From positions 1 through 58,739 of the forward strand of contig CAJQJL010000136.1 in the NCBI GenBank assembly GCA_905478665.1: a DNA stretch of 58,739 nucleotides. The letters run 5' to 3'. How positions within the stretch are numbered: position 1 is the first letter of the stretch; every line of letters starts with the position of its first letter. The notes under the pieces are model-generated. The model saw nothing but the letters and a program-made list of their open reading frames with translations. It did not search any database and was not told where the DNA came from. This stretch comes from an uncultured Flavobacteriales bacterium. Its GTDB lineage: Bacteria > Bacteroidota > Bacteroidia > Flavobacteriales_D > Crocinitomicaceae. This document shows positions 51,501-58,739 of the stretch, piece by piece. The translations under genes and the position numbers were made by a program.

Positions 51501-52431
51501 ATCCATCTTTATAAACGAGACTCAACTCATTGAAAAGTAGGGCTGTTTTCTGAAAAATGTCTTCAACACTATGGTGTACCTTCCCCTCTTCATCAAGTAA
51601 GAATAAACCATTGTTGTTCGTGCAAACAAACCAGCCAATGTTTGGCTCATAATAAGCGTCTGAAATGCTTTGTAAACCCGCTGTTTTGTTCAACAACTCA
51701 AATACAGGAGCCACCTTTTTTGTGGAAATATTGAGCGTATACGCCCCTCTGTTGGTTCCAACAATAACATTTTCGTCGTCGTTCTTAATGATGTTATTTA
51801 TTGTTATTTCTGACCCATATCTTTCCGTAAAACTTATACTATATGCGTTCATTTTCGAAGTGTTGCACACCACCAACTCGCCGCCTTCAGTAGATACTGC
51901 GAGCTGGTTGTCACCAAACACCTCAAGTCGTTTTGTTTTTTGTGATTTTATAAGATGTGAAAAGCTCTTGAACTTCTTCTCTGAAACGGAAAACCTGTAG
52001 ACACCTGTTTCCGCGCTAGCCAACCAGAGGTTTCCTGAATTATCTTCAACAATGTCTAAGATATAGAGGGAGCTTCCCTTTTTCGGTTTAAATGTTTGGA
52101 ATTTTTCTGTTCCTAAATCATAAAGAGTTAAGCCATTACTGGTACCAAACCAGAGGTTTCCGTGCTTGTCTTTTAACGCACATGTGATGTATTCACTTTC
52201 TAATCCCTGCGTTTTGTCTGACGTAAAAATTTCGAATGTTCGCCCGTCATAACGGTTGAGTCCATCTTGAGTTCCAACCCACAATGCATTGAGTTCATCT
52301 TGAACAATGGCTGTAACTGAACTTTGCGACAGACCATCATTTATTGTAAGGTTTTTAAACCTAAACTCCGTCTGAGCCCGAACACTAAGAACAAGGAAAA
52401 AAAAGAAGGTATACGCAATCAGTTTTATCAT
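48535..52431 (-). CDS. Propeller-Y_Y_Y receptor with adenylate cyclase and HD phosphohydrolase domains
   Basis: 1298 residues in one chain. Signal peptide 1-19; two-component-regulator propeller repeats to about 660 (LWVGTQDGLNRYD, LWFGTSNGLTLYD, LWLSTNKGL); Y_Y_Y domain to about 780; one transmembrane helix (782-803); coiled coil 810-870; class III cyclase 890-1070; HD domain about 1105-1235. Cyclase residues for ATP turnover are all present: metal Asp 900 and 944, adenine-binding K940 and D1013, transition-state N1020 and R1024. The HD part has H1125, H1129, H1161-D1162 and D1220-D1224 pattern (YHSIAH, YHDAGF, CDADLDYLG). It thus senses outside, probably makes cAMP, and may hydrolyse a phosphoester in the same chain. 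The HD substrate is unknown. Confidence 0.88.
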   Translation of the reverse strand: MIKLIAYTFFFFLVLSVRAQTEFRFKNLTINDGLSQSSVTAIVQDELNALWVGTQDGLNRYDGRTFEIFTSDKTQGLESEYITCALKDKHGNLWFGTSNGLTLYDLGTEKFQTFKPKKGSSLYILDIVEDNSGNLWLASAETGVYRFSVSEKKFKSFSHLIKSQKTKRLEVFGDNQLAVSTEGGELVVCNTSKMNAYSISFTERYGSEITINNIIKNDDENVIVGTNRGAYTLNISTKKVAPVFELLNKTAGLQSISDAYYEPNIGWFVCTNNNGLFLLDEEGKVHHSVEDIFQKTALLFNELSLVYKDGSGTFWIGSKRGLSSFNPLKKGFLGVGPSGNYERGIPTASVWSFSEDKDEKYVYIGTDKGISRYEKSTGKFKQYPRGDELTAYGTGETSVLAIEVISTKKLLVGCADGLFELIMEPENYSFNRINIETESKGRHDRVYSIVHWKDNLYWAATKDGALLYEENKGVIEVYEHDSELSEQTIAKGLCRRVFKDQNDRVWFTTSTGGLNILSQQEGKTIIRPYEHNYIIKATSTDYITSIHQEKRGEYWLGTSGSGMMKWNERTKTVEVFNKAQGLPNDVVYGIVSGKEGSLWLSTNKGLCNINPKTMVVKNYTEIDGLMSNEFNLGAFMQSKSGVLYFGGIYGYNFFNPKELVSRQKEISVVFSRFKLENEWLTPETKDSPLTKPIFETNEINLNYKQRSFTVRFQSSDLGNPDRINYKYILEGSEEGEVFNGTLNEIHFSALSHGSYVLKVYARYGDGKWGDPAQLKITIATPYWFAWWFWLIILTVLAIAIRIFIRVRIEAARRDQVRLEMKIRDRTREIKQQNKKIESQKNKIEEERNKVVKQQKLLQIEKDKTERLLKNVIPASTAEELKKSGKARARGYKTVSVLFTDFVGFTHISERMTATELVKRLDVYFTKFDEIIVKNNLEKIKTIGDAYMCAGGVPVRNNTNPIDACLAALQIQAYMIKRKNDAIANDAEYWQLRLGINTGEVTAGVIGSERLAYDIWGATVNQAQRMEMLGQPEKVTITGATFELIEPYFECTFLGKAQTKSRGMIDMYVVERIKPELSVKGEGIEPNTRFNQIVNLHHYSSINYYRAERHIMKVLEQRLSKKLYYHSIAHTKDVVGAVERLALLENVTDEGLFLLKSAATYHDAGFVEQYDKNEPIGARLADEILPKYGYTKKHIDQIKELIFVTEIPHQPKNKLEEIICDADLDYLGRDDFHEIADKLRKELREHGKIKSDRQWDEIQVSFLKQHKYFTKTAIKTRKKGKEKNLKEVLARLEKGEYKD

Positions 52432-52477
52432 TCAATCGAACAATTAACTATGAAAATACCAAAAAAAGAGCTTTGAT

Positions 52478-53002
52478 TTATACTCCTGGACCTGAAGTCG
52501 ATGCAATGGTTGCTTGAATCGTTGAATTTTCAAGGTCTCTATCCAACATATAAAGCCCTGCTTTATCACTATCAATCATCCGAACTTTGTCAAGAATTGT
52601 TCGTGCTAATGCCTCTTCTTCAAGTTGCTCAGAAACATACCATTGGATAAAGTTATGTGTTGTATAATCCTTTTCTTGAAGGCATACATCGACAATACTA
52701 TTAATACTTTCTGTAACCGCTAATTCGTGCTCCAATAACAATTGAAAAACATTTTCTAGGTTTTTAAATTCCGTCGGTGGTTGTTCTAAACCTGGTACAA
52801 TTGCCGTTCCTCCTCTTTCGTTCACAAACTTGATCAATTTCAACATGTGAAAACGCTCTTCATCTGTGTGTAAATACATAAACTTAGCTGTTCCGTTCAG
52901 ACCTTTTGTCTCTGCCCATGAAGCCATTGCTAAATAAAATTGCGAAGACGAAGCTTCCTTTTCAATCTGATCATTTAACGCTTTTTCAACTCTTTTATTC
53001 AT
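52478..53002 (-). CDS. Ferritin
   Basis: 174 residues from ATG at 53002 (the frame extends upstream but no family residues precede MNKRVEKAL). Four-helix ferritin with the full ferroxidase set: E16 (EKEASS), E49 and H52 (EERFHML), E93 (HELAVTES), Q125 (SEQLEEE), matching E. coli FtnA (17/50/53/94/127) shifted by one or two. No haem-binding Met of bacterioferritin type is apparent at the usual place. Stores iron as ferrihydrite. It shares a divergent promoter region with rnr; its -7 box is at 53018-53025. Confidence 0.95.
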   Translation of the reverse strand: MNKRVEKALNDQIEKEASSSQFYLAMASWAETKGLNGTAKFMYLHTDEERFHMLKLIKFVNERGGTAIVPGLEQPPTEFKNLENVFQLLLEHELAVTESINSIVDVCLQEKDYTTHNFIQWYVSEQLEEEALARTILDKVRMIDSDKAGLYMLDRDLENSTIQATIASTSGPGV

Positions 53003-53017
53003 GTCATGTATTTTGTA

Positions 53018-53025
53018 CAAAGTTA
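53018..53025 (-). promoter_or_regulatory. Putative -7 box of the ferritin gene
   Basis: TAACTTTG on the minus strand, full TAnnTTTG match, 15 nt before the ATG at 53002. Confidence 0.5.
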
Positions 53026-53069
53026 TCATTCTCAGAGCATATCTTTAATTTTTATTCTAAATATAAGCG

Positions 53070-53077
53070 TAACTTCG
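53070..53077 (+). promoter_or_regulatory. Putative -7 box of rnr
   Basis: TAACTTCG (one mismatch) ending 5 nt before the ATG at 53083; the transcript would be nearly leaderless. Confidence 0.35.
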
Positions 53078-53082
53078 CGTAT

Positions 53083-55215
53083 ATGTCAAAACGAAAAACG
53101 CCTAAGAGCAAGCTTAAGAAGAGCTTGGTTCACATCGTTCGAAAGGTCTTTAGCGAAAACCCAGAATCTACATTAAATCACAAACAAGTCTGCGCACTCA
53201 TTGATATTAGAGAATCGGCTTTGCGTAAGCTGGTGTATAACGTTCTAGAGGATTTACTTGAGTCTGGGTATCTAAAAAAACAAGGTCACGGAGTCTATCA
53301 ATTGAGTCAATCAGAAAGTTACTATGAGGGAACGCTGGAAATAACAATGCGTGGTGCTGGATATGTTGTTCTCGATGATTCAGAATCGCGTGATGTTTTT
53401 ATTGCTCCACAAAACCTGAATCATTCATTGAGTGGAGATCGGGTAAAAGTTCAAATAATAAAACGCGGAAAATCAAAAACTGAAGGAGTTATTTTAGATG
53501 TTGTGGAACGTGAGCGGACGCAGTTTGTTGGAACAATCAACATGCACGAAAATTTTGCTTTCCTTGTGCCCGATAATAGTCGAGTAGGTGCTGATCTGTT
53601 TATTCCTAAAGAAAAACTCAAAGGAGCTAAACACGGAGAAAAGGCGCTTGCAAAAATTACCGTTTGGCCGAAAAGTAAGGATAATCCTTTTGGAGAAGTA
53701 ATAGAAGTTTTAGGAAGTACCGGGGGCAATGACACTGAAATGATCAGTATTCTTGTGAACCAAGGCCTTAATTATACCTTTCCAAATGACGTGCTTTCTG
53801 AAGCAGAAACTGTAACACTGGAACTCGACAAGAAAGAAGTTGCCAGAAGAAGAGATTTTAGGTCGATAACAACTTTTACCATTGATCCTGACGATGCAAA
53901 AGATTTTGACGATGCACTTTCTTTTCAGCGTCTTGAAAATGGTAATATAGAGGTAGGAATACACATTGCTGATGTAAGTCATTATGTTCGCCCTGGCACT
54001 GCTATGGATGCTGAAGCATATAAACGATCTAATTCTGTTTATTTAGTTGATCGGGTTATTCCAATGTTGCCTGAACAACTCTCTAATTTAGTCTGTTCTT
54101 TACGTCCACATGAAGATAAGTTTAGTTTTTCAGCTGTGTTTGAAATGGACGAAACTGGAAAAATTTACAAGGAGTGGTTTGGAAAAACCGTGATTCATTC
54201 AAACCATCGATTTAGCTATGAACAAGCACAAGAAATCATTGAAGGAAAAGACGGTGATTATAGTGCTGAAATCCACATTTTAGATAAAGTCGCTAAAATT
54301 TTGCGAAAAAAACGCCTAAAAAACGGTGCTATGAACATTGAGTCTGAAGAAATACGCTTCCGTTTAGATGAGGATGGGAACCCTTCAGAAATAATTATTA
54401 AAACATCAAAAGATGCACATAAGCTCATTGAAGAGTTTATGTTGTTAGCAAATCGAAGGGTTGCAACATTCATAGCGCAACCAGATAAAAAGGAAGCGAA
54501 AACACCTTTTGTTTATCGTTGTCATGACAAACCAAACCCTGAGAAAATTGCGCTTTTCAATTTATTTATTCAGAAGTTTGGCTACGAGATTGACGTTCAG
54601 CATCCAAACAACATTTCTAAAAATATAAACAGCCTTTTAGGTGATATTCGCTACAAAAATGAGTTTTCGCTCATTCAGACCATGGCTATTCGGTCAATGG
54701 CTAAGGCCACTTATGAAACAAAGAATATTGGTCATTACGGTTTAGCTTTTGAGCATTATACACATTTTACTTCCCCTATTCGACGGTACGCTGATTTAGT
54801 TGTACACCGTGTTCTGCAGGAAGAATTAACATCGCAGAAACACAGGTATGGCAGTGAGCTAGATGATATCTGTAAACGCATATCTCGCATGGAGCGAAAA
54901 GCAATAGAGGCAGAAAGAGAAAGTACGAAATTCTTCCAAACACTATTTGTCGTTGACAAAATAGGACAAGAGTTTGAAGGTACTATTTCTGGTGTAGCCG
55001 AATTTGGGATTTTCGTAAAAATGAACGAAAACAAATGCGAAGGAATGGTTCCTATGGCTGAAATTCCTGGAGATCGTTTTTATTTCGATGCTGAAAAATT
55101 TGCTGTTGTTGGTGCGAGAACGAAAAAGGAATACAACTTCGGAGATCCTGTGAAGGTCCGTATTTATGAAGTTTCTCCACGAAAGAGACAGATTGATTTA
55201 GAAATGGTGTTGTAA
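53083..55215 (+). CDS. rnr: Ribonuclease R
   Basis: 710 residues from ATG at 53083; an open frame continues upstream into the ferritin gene but the MSKRKTPKSKLKK start fits the family. RNase R is the processive 3'-5' exonuclease for structured RNA. Order: winged helix (about 5-75), two cold-shock OB domains (80-230), RNB catalytic domain (about 250-580; FTIDPDDAKDFDDALSF with the acidic metal-binding Asp residues, HIADVSHYVRPGTAMDAEAYKRSNSVYLVDRVIPMLP, HYTHFTSPIRRYADLVVHR), and C-terminal S1 (GTISGVAEFGIFVKM). Divergent from ferritin. Confidence 0.97.
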   Translation: MSKRKTPKSKLKKSLVHIVRKVFSENPESTLNHKQVCALIDIRESALRKLVYNVLEDLLESGYLKKQGHGVYQLSQSESYYEGTLEITMRGAGYVVLDDSESRDVFIAPQNLNHSLSGDRVKVQIIKRGKSKTEGVILDVVERERTQFVGTINMHENFAFLVPDNSRVGADLFIPKEKLKGAKHGEKALAKITVWPKSKDNPFGEVIEVLGSTGGNDTEMISILVNQGLNYTFPNDVLSEAETVTLELDKKEVARRRDFRSITTFTIDPDDAKDFDDALSFQRLENGNIEVGIHIADVSHYVRPGTAMDAEAYKRSNSVYLVDRVIPMLPEQLSNLVCSLRPHEDKFSFSAVFEMDETGKIYKEWFGKTVIHSNHRFSYEQAQEIIEGKDGDYSAEIHILDKVAKILRKKRLKNGAMNIESEEIRFRLDEDGNPSEIIIKTSKDAHKLIEEFMLLANRRVATFIAQPDKKEAKTPFVYRCHDKPNPEKIALFNLFIQKFGYEIDVQHPNNISKNINSLLGDIRYKNEFSLIQTMAIRSMAKATYETKNIGHYGLAFEHYTHFTSPIRRYADLVVHRVLQEELTSQKHRYGSELDDICKRISRMERKAIEAERESTKFFQTLFVVDKIGQEFEGTISGVAEFGIFVKMNENKCEGMVPMAEIPGDRFYFDAEKFAVVGARTKKEYNFGDPVKVRIYEVSPRKRQIDLEMVL

Positions 55216-55220
55216 TGTAA

Positions 55221-55976
55221 TTACACCTGTTTGATTCGCTTATTTAACTCATCGCGGTAAGAACCACCAATTGGAACAGTCTTGTCTATTTTCTCCAATG
55301 TTAAATTAGGATACTCTATTGTTGCAATTTTATCTAATCGTACGATGTATGATCGATGAATCCGTAAAAATTGTTCACTTCCCATTTTCGCCTCAATATC
55401 TTTCATCGTTGAATGAATTGTATAGCGCGTTTCCAAGGTGTGAATTACTACGTAGTCTTTCAATGCCTCTATGTAGTAGATATCATCATTTTTCAGCTTA
55501 ACAAGCTTACTGTTTGACTTAACAAAAATGAAATCCTTACTCCCCTCTTTACTTTCAATTATTGAATAGAGTAAATCTCGTTCTTTAACTATTTCCTGCT
55601 CTTTACTGTGCTTATAGATTGCCATTTCTATTGTCGTGTGCAGATCTATTTCCTTGAATGGTTTAAGAATATAACCGTAAGGTTCAGTAATTTTTGCTTT
55701 CGAAAGCGTTGATTCATCGGCATAGGCTGTTAGAAAGATAATAGGAATAGCATGCTTCTCTTTTATCTTTTCAGCTGCCTGAATACCATTCATTTCACCT
55801 TTCAACATAATGTCCATTAGTACAATATCTGGATTTTCTTTCCCAGCCAGCTCAATCGCTAATTCACCAGTAGCAGAAGCTCCAACCACATTGTACCCCA
55901 GTTTTTTTAGACTGTGCTGAATGTCCTTCGATACAATCGACTCATCCTCAACAACAAGCACATTTATTTTAGACAT
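55221..55976 (-). CDS. LytTR-family response regulator
   Basis: 251 residues. A receiver domain (1-125) with acidic pocket E10/D11 (VLVVEDES), phosphorylated D55 (LMDIMLKGEMNG), T in FLTAYAD, and K in ILKPFKE. The LytTR DNA-binding domain is at about 150-250 (KSNSKLVKLKNDDIYYIEALKDYVVIHT, FLRIHRSYIVRLDKI, IGGSYRDEL). It is a transcription regulator. It starts 5 nt after the stop of the histidine kinase and clearly forms a two-component pair with it. The promoter target is unknown. Confidence 0.95.
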   Translation of the reverse strand: MSKINVLVVEDESIVSKDIQHSLKKLGYNVVGASATGELAIELAGKENPDIVLMDIMLKGEMNGIQAAEKIKEKHAIPIIFLTAYADESTLSKAKITEPYGYILKPFKEIDLHTTIEMAIYKHSKEQEIVKERDLLYSIIESKEGSKDFIFVKSNSKLVKLKNDDIYYIEALKDYVVIHTLETRYTIHSTMKDIEAKMGSEQFLRIHRSYIVRLDKIATIEYPNLTLEKIDKTVPIGGSYRDELNKRIKQV

Positions 55977-55981
55977 TTGGT

Positions 55982-58738
55982 TTATGGTTTGATGTTATCA
56001 AATTTAATTAAATATTTCGTTCCTTTTTTAATGTCAACACTTATCTCCCCATCAAGCTGCTCAACAAGGGTTACAACAAGCTGCAGACCAAGTGTGTCCG
56101 ACTTCATCTCTTCAAAAACCATTGGTAGTCCAACACCATCATCAGATATTTCTAGGTGAACTACATTGTTTTTTTCCTCCAGTACAATTCTTATCGTTCC
56201 TACTTCCCCTGGTTTCCATGCATATTTCAATGCATTAGTAATAAGTTCATTTACCAATAAACCACAGGGTATTGCCTGATCCAATATCAAATCGACATCT
56301 TCCAGCTGAGTATCTAATACAACCGCATCATCAATACGATAAGAAGAAACCAAACTAGAAGTTAAGTTATCAAGATAGTTAGAAAAATTGATACTTGAAA
56401 AATCTTCTGTGCGATAGAGGTTCTCGTGGATTATTGCCATCGAGCGAATTCTATTTCTACTCTCCTGTAAAATTCCCAGTGTATTTTCATCCTGAACGAA
56501 AGAACTTTGAAGGTTCAAAATACTCGAAATAACTTGCAAATTGTTCTTTACCCTGTGATGGATTTCTTTCAATAATACTTCCTTTTCTTTCAGGGATTCT
56601 TCTATTTCAATACTTGACTTTTTCTTTTCACTAACATCGTGAGCAACTAAGGAAATTTCCGCAACAGCACCTTCAACATCAAGAATAGGGTTCATGAAGA
56701 TCTCCAGCCAGTACTCCATACCTTTAGACTCCATCATCACCTCAAATTGCTTTGATTTACCCTTTATTACTTCTGAAAAATGAATATTGAAAAGGCGTAA
56801 CCTTACATCCGAAATAACATCTCTGAAATATTCATTAAAATGAACCCCTACCTCCAAATCCTTCTTGAATATTGTAGAAAAATAAGTCTCACTATGGGTG
56901 TTGTAAGAAGATATTTCTGTGTCTAATGTTAGAGTCAATAAGAAGGTATTTGACGAACTATCCAAAATGGCTTTTGTTCTCAAAAATTGATCTTGAAGTA
57001 ATTTTTCTGTTTTTATCCGCTCCATTATTTCGGTAGCGAGTTTTTTATTCGATTCCTCTGCAAGCTCTGCTCTTAACTTCTCTTTTGCTAAGGTGTTTTG
57101 AACAGAAACATCTTTCATAATAATTAGTGACGCTTCCTCTTCCTCATAGTTGGTTGACACAATAATAACGTCTATTAAAAGCTCCCCTCTTTGTAAATTA
57201 CGAAGTGTCAATTGGAGATTTTGAATTCCTTTTCCTTCTAAATGTTGTCCATAAACGGCATCAAATCTATTCTGATCTGATCCAATAAACAGTTTATTGA
57301 AATCAAAGTCTCTTCCAATAAGATTCTCTATTTCAGGATTTGTATAAAGAACTTGCTTATCGCGGACAATTAATATTCCTTCTGGTGTGTTTTCGAGAAT
57401 ATTTTCAAGGTTCCGTTGATTCTTTTTAATTGCTCTCAAACTCTTATTCTGCTCGGTATTATCATGAATTACACATTGGTAAAACAAGTGATTTCCAAAC
57501 ATAATCTCAATCAATGCTACCTCCGCCTCAATAATTCGATTATTACCAGTAAACAACCAATTAAACTTTACACTTCTGGAATTCGATAACCTCCCTTTAT
57601 TTGATTCGTATTCGGTTTGAGTTGTACTATTTTTATTGGCACTTAAATCATATAAAGTTTTCTTAAGTATATCCGATTGTGGTAAACCAAATAGTTGAAT
57701 TGTTTTTCGATTAACATCGATAATCTTATCACCATCCAAAAGAAGAATAGCATCATTCGATTCTTCAAAAATCAATCTATATTTTTCTTCACTCTGCTTG
57801 AGTGCCTGTGATGTTTTTTGAATACTCGTTAAATCAATTACCGATCCTTCAATATTATGAGAACGCGTATCTAAATACCAGCTGAAAATAAACGTTTTTT
57901 CGGCTCCATTTTCCAGAATAAATTGCGTCTGATAATTTTGTGAACTTTCCTTCTCGCCAAAGGATTCCATTATCAATTCCCAATCCTTTATGTTTTTAAT
58001 GGTAAAAAGCCGCTCTCCTAGATGAACAGTATTCTCAAACATTTCGAAAAAAGACTCATTTCCATCAATTATCACCGAGTTTTTATCCACGGTAAATACA
58101 CCTGCTTTATTACGATAATAAAGGTTTCTGTACTTTTTCTCACTTAATTCGAGTTCCTCGTGTTTCTGGATTTCTTCCGTTACATCAAGAATTCGAACTA
58201 AATAATAGTTGTTGTTTTTTAACGACATCAAATTGACGTGCATTTCAATGTGATGCTTAATTCCGTATTTATTAAAATGTGTCTCCTTTCTGTATTTTTT
58301 TCCCGCTCCCAATTTTCGGATTTGGACCAGATCTTCCTCTGTAAAATGTCTTACTAAAACATTATAAATATTTTCATTCGTTGGTTTTTTAATATTAAAA
58401 ACCCGACAAGCTTCACCGTTGAAATCTAGAATTTCTAATTCCTTTTGCACATCAACTAATACATATCCTGCGCCTGGATTATTCATTATCTTTTTGAGGT
58501 AATCGGAATAATCCTCGATAGCATTCATTAATTTGGTTCGTGCGTACAATACCGTTAATGAACTTCCTCCTAAAACAAAAAACAAACCGAAAATAAAGAG
58601 CTTAGGAAGAGGAAGATGATCATTTGTTAGAAAGCTATACGTGAGAAGTAAAAATACCAACACGCTGTATAAAACAGCTGGATACAAACGAACAATAACA
58701 ATGACACCCAAAGCATATGTTGCTAAAAAATAAAACAA
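55982..58738 (-). CDS. Multi-PAS HisKA_2 sensor histidine kinase (5' end beyond window)
   Basis: At least 918 residues; the frame is open to the window edge, where only a TTG could start, so the true N-terminus is probably outside. Visible: two or three membrane helices (1-60), then about five PAS-type domains (MNNPGAGYVLVD, YYRNKAGVFTVD, FEESNDAILLLDG, LENTPEGILIVRD, LDSSSNTFLL), a short coiled coil, HisKA_2 dimer/phosphoacceptor (EIHHRVKNNLQVISSILNLQSSF, His at about 727-728) and HATPase (LLVNELITNALKYAW, ISDDGVGLP, TLGLQLVVTLVEQLDG). No large periplasmic sensor is seen. It pairs with the LytTR regulator 5 nt downstream. Confidence 0.93.
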   Translation of the reverse strand: MFYFLATYALGVIVIVRLYPAVLYSVLVFLLLTYSFLTNDHLPLPKLFIFGLFFVLGGSSLTVLYARTKLMNAIEDYSDYLKKIMNNPGAGYVLVDVQKELEILDFNGEACRVFNIKKPTNENIYNVLVRHFTEEDLVQIRKLGAGKKYRKETHFNKYGIKHHIEMHVNLMSLKNNNYYLVRILDVTEEIQKHEELELSEKKYRNLYYRNKAGVFTVDKNSVIIDGNESFFEMFENTVHLGERLFTIKNIKDWELIMESFGEKESSQNYQTQFILENGAEKTFIFSWYLDTRSHNIEGSVIDLTSIQKTSQALKQSEEKYRLIFEESNDAILLLDGDKIIDVNRKTIQLFGLPQSDILKKTLYDLSANKNSTTQTEYESNKGRLSNSRSVKFNWLFTGNNRIIEAEVALIEIMFGNHLFYQCVIHDNTEQNKSLRAIKKNQRNLENILENTPEGILIVRDKQVLYTNPEIENLIGRDFDFNKLFIGSDQNRFDAVYGQHLEGKGIQNLQLTLRNLQRGELLIDVIIVSTNYEEEEASLIIMKDVSVQNTLAKEKLRAELAEESNKKLATEIMERIKTEKLLQDQFLRTKAILDSSSNTFLLTLTLDTEISSYNTHSETYFSTIFKKDLEVGVHFNEYFRDVISDVRLRLFNIHFSEVIKGKSKQFEVMMESKGMEYWLEIFMNPILDVEGAVAEISLVAHDVSEKKKSSIEIEESLKEKEVLLKEIHHRVKNNLQVISSILNLQSSFVQDENTLGILQESRNRIRSMAIIHENLYRTEDFSSINFSNYLDNLTSSLVSSYRIDDAVVLDTQLEDVDLILDQAIPCGLLVNELITNALKYAWKPGEVGTIRIVLEEKNNVVHLEISDDGVGLPMVFEEMKSDTLGLQLVVTLVEQLDGEISVDIKKGTKYLIKFDNIKP

Positions 58739-58739
58739 C

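Noticed and set aside
52906..53082. Upstream extension of the rnr frame
   Set aside because: It overlaps the ferritin gene on the other strand, is not family-like, and a -7 box lies just before the ATG at 53083.

Overview
The window looks like chromosomal DNA of a gliding or T9SS-bearing member of the Bacteroidota, most likely Flavobacteriales and close to the Crocinitomicaceae/Cryomorphaceae. The support is gldH downstream of holB and ricT, T9SS C-terminal sorting domains of both type A and type B, a PorP/SprF protein, TraR/DksA next to lspA, YtxJ (bacillithiol system), promoters of the Bacteroidota -33/-7 type (TTG, then TAnnTTTG), and the near absence of Shine-Dalgarno sequences. The species cannot be named from this sequence. 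I see no IS element, integrase, phage gene or CRISPR array. Genes are tightly packed.

Layout. 1-4200: the 3' end of uvrC, a glycosyltransferase, a SPOR-tailed amidase, tRNA-Asn, a MORN-repeat protein and a short apparently sigma-54-driven transcript with a 34-codon ORF. 4200-8460: a tandem duplication of a 601-residue polytopic membrane protein, then a GNAT acetyltransferase. 8460-17310 (all minus): an outer-membrane barrel, bestrophin, HAD phosphatase, exported propeller-like protein, CNNM/CorC-type protein, purD, purQ, a T9SS-exported protein and a DUF6427-like membrane protein. 17450-24990: dksA-like/lspA, an unknown exported protein, a coupled outer-membrane barrel/giant TPR pair, and an FtsE-like ATPase.

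25000-34060: glutaminyl cyclase/ytxJ/pheS, two sister lipoproteins, Nnr (NAD(P)HX repair), a DEDDy exonuclease, and an overlapping operon of free-Met-sulfoxide reductase, Big_5-type lipoprotein and flippase-like membrane protein. 34050-41660: a DUF/TPR pair, two tiny CxxC membrane proteins, a PorP/SprF protein coupled to a CotH-domain type-B T9SS cargo, a lipoprotein and a DUF2490 protein. 41660-48490: gldH/ricT/holB, an exported Lys/Glu coiled-coil protein, an EamA transporter, a DUF3592-like protein and a tandem universal stress protein. 48535-58739: a very large propeller/Y_Y_Y/adenylate cyclase/HD fusion, ferritin, RNase R, and a LytTR response regulator with a multi-PAS HisKA_2 kinase that runs off the window.

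Much of the content concerns the cell envelope and signalling. The items I would look at first are the cyclase-HD fusion receptor (48535-52431), the sigma-54-type mini-transcript (3944-4188), the paired CxxC mini membrane proteins with a -7 box 4 nt before their ATG (35752-36320), and the CotH/PorP secretion pair (36322-40450). No nucleic-acid defence system is recognisable.
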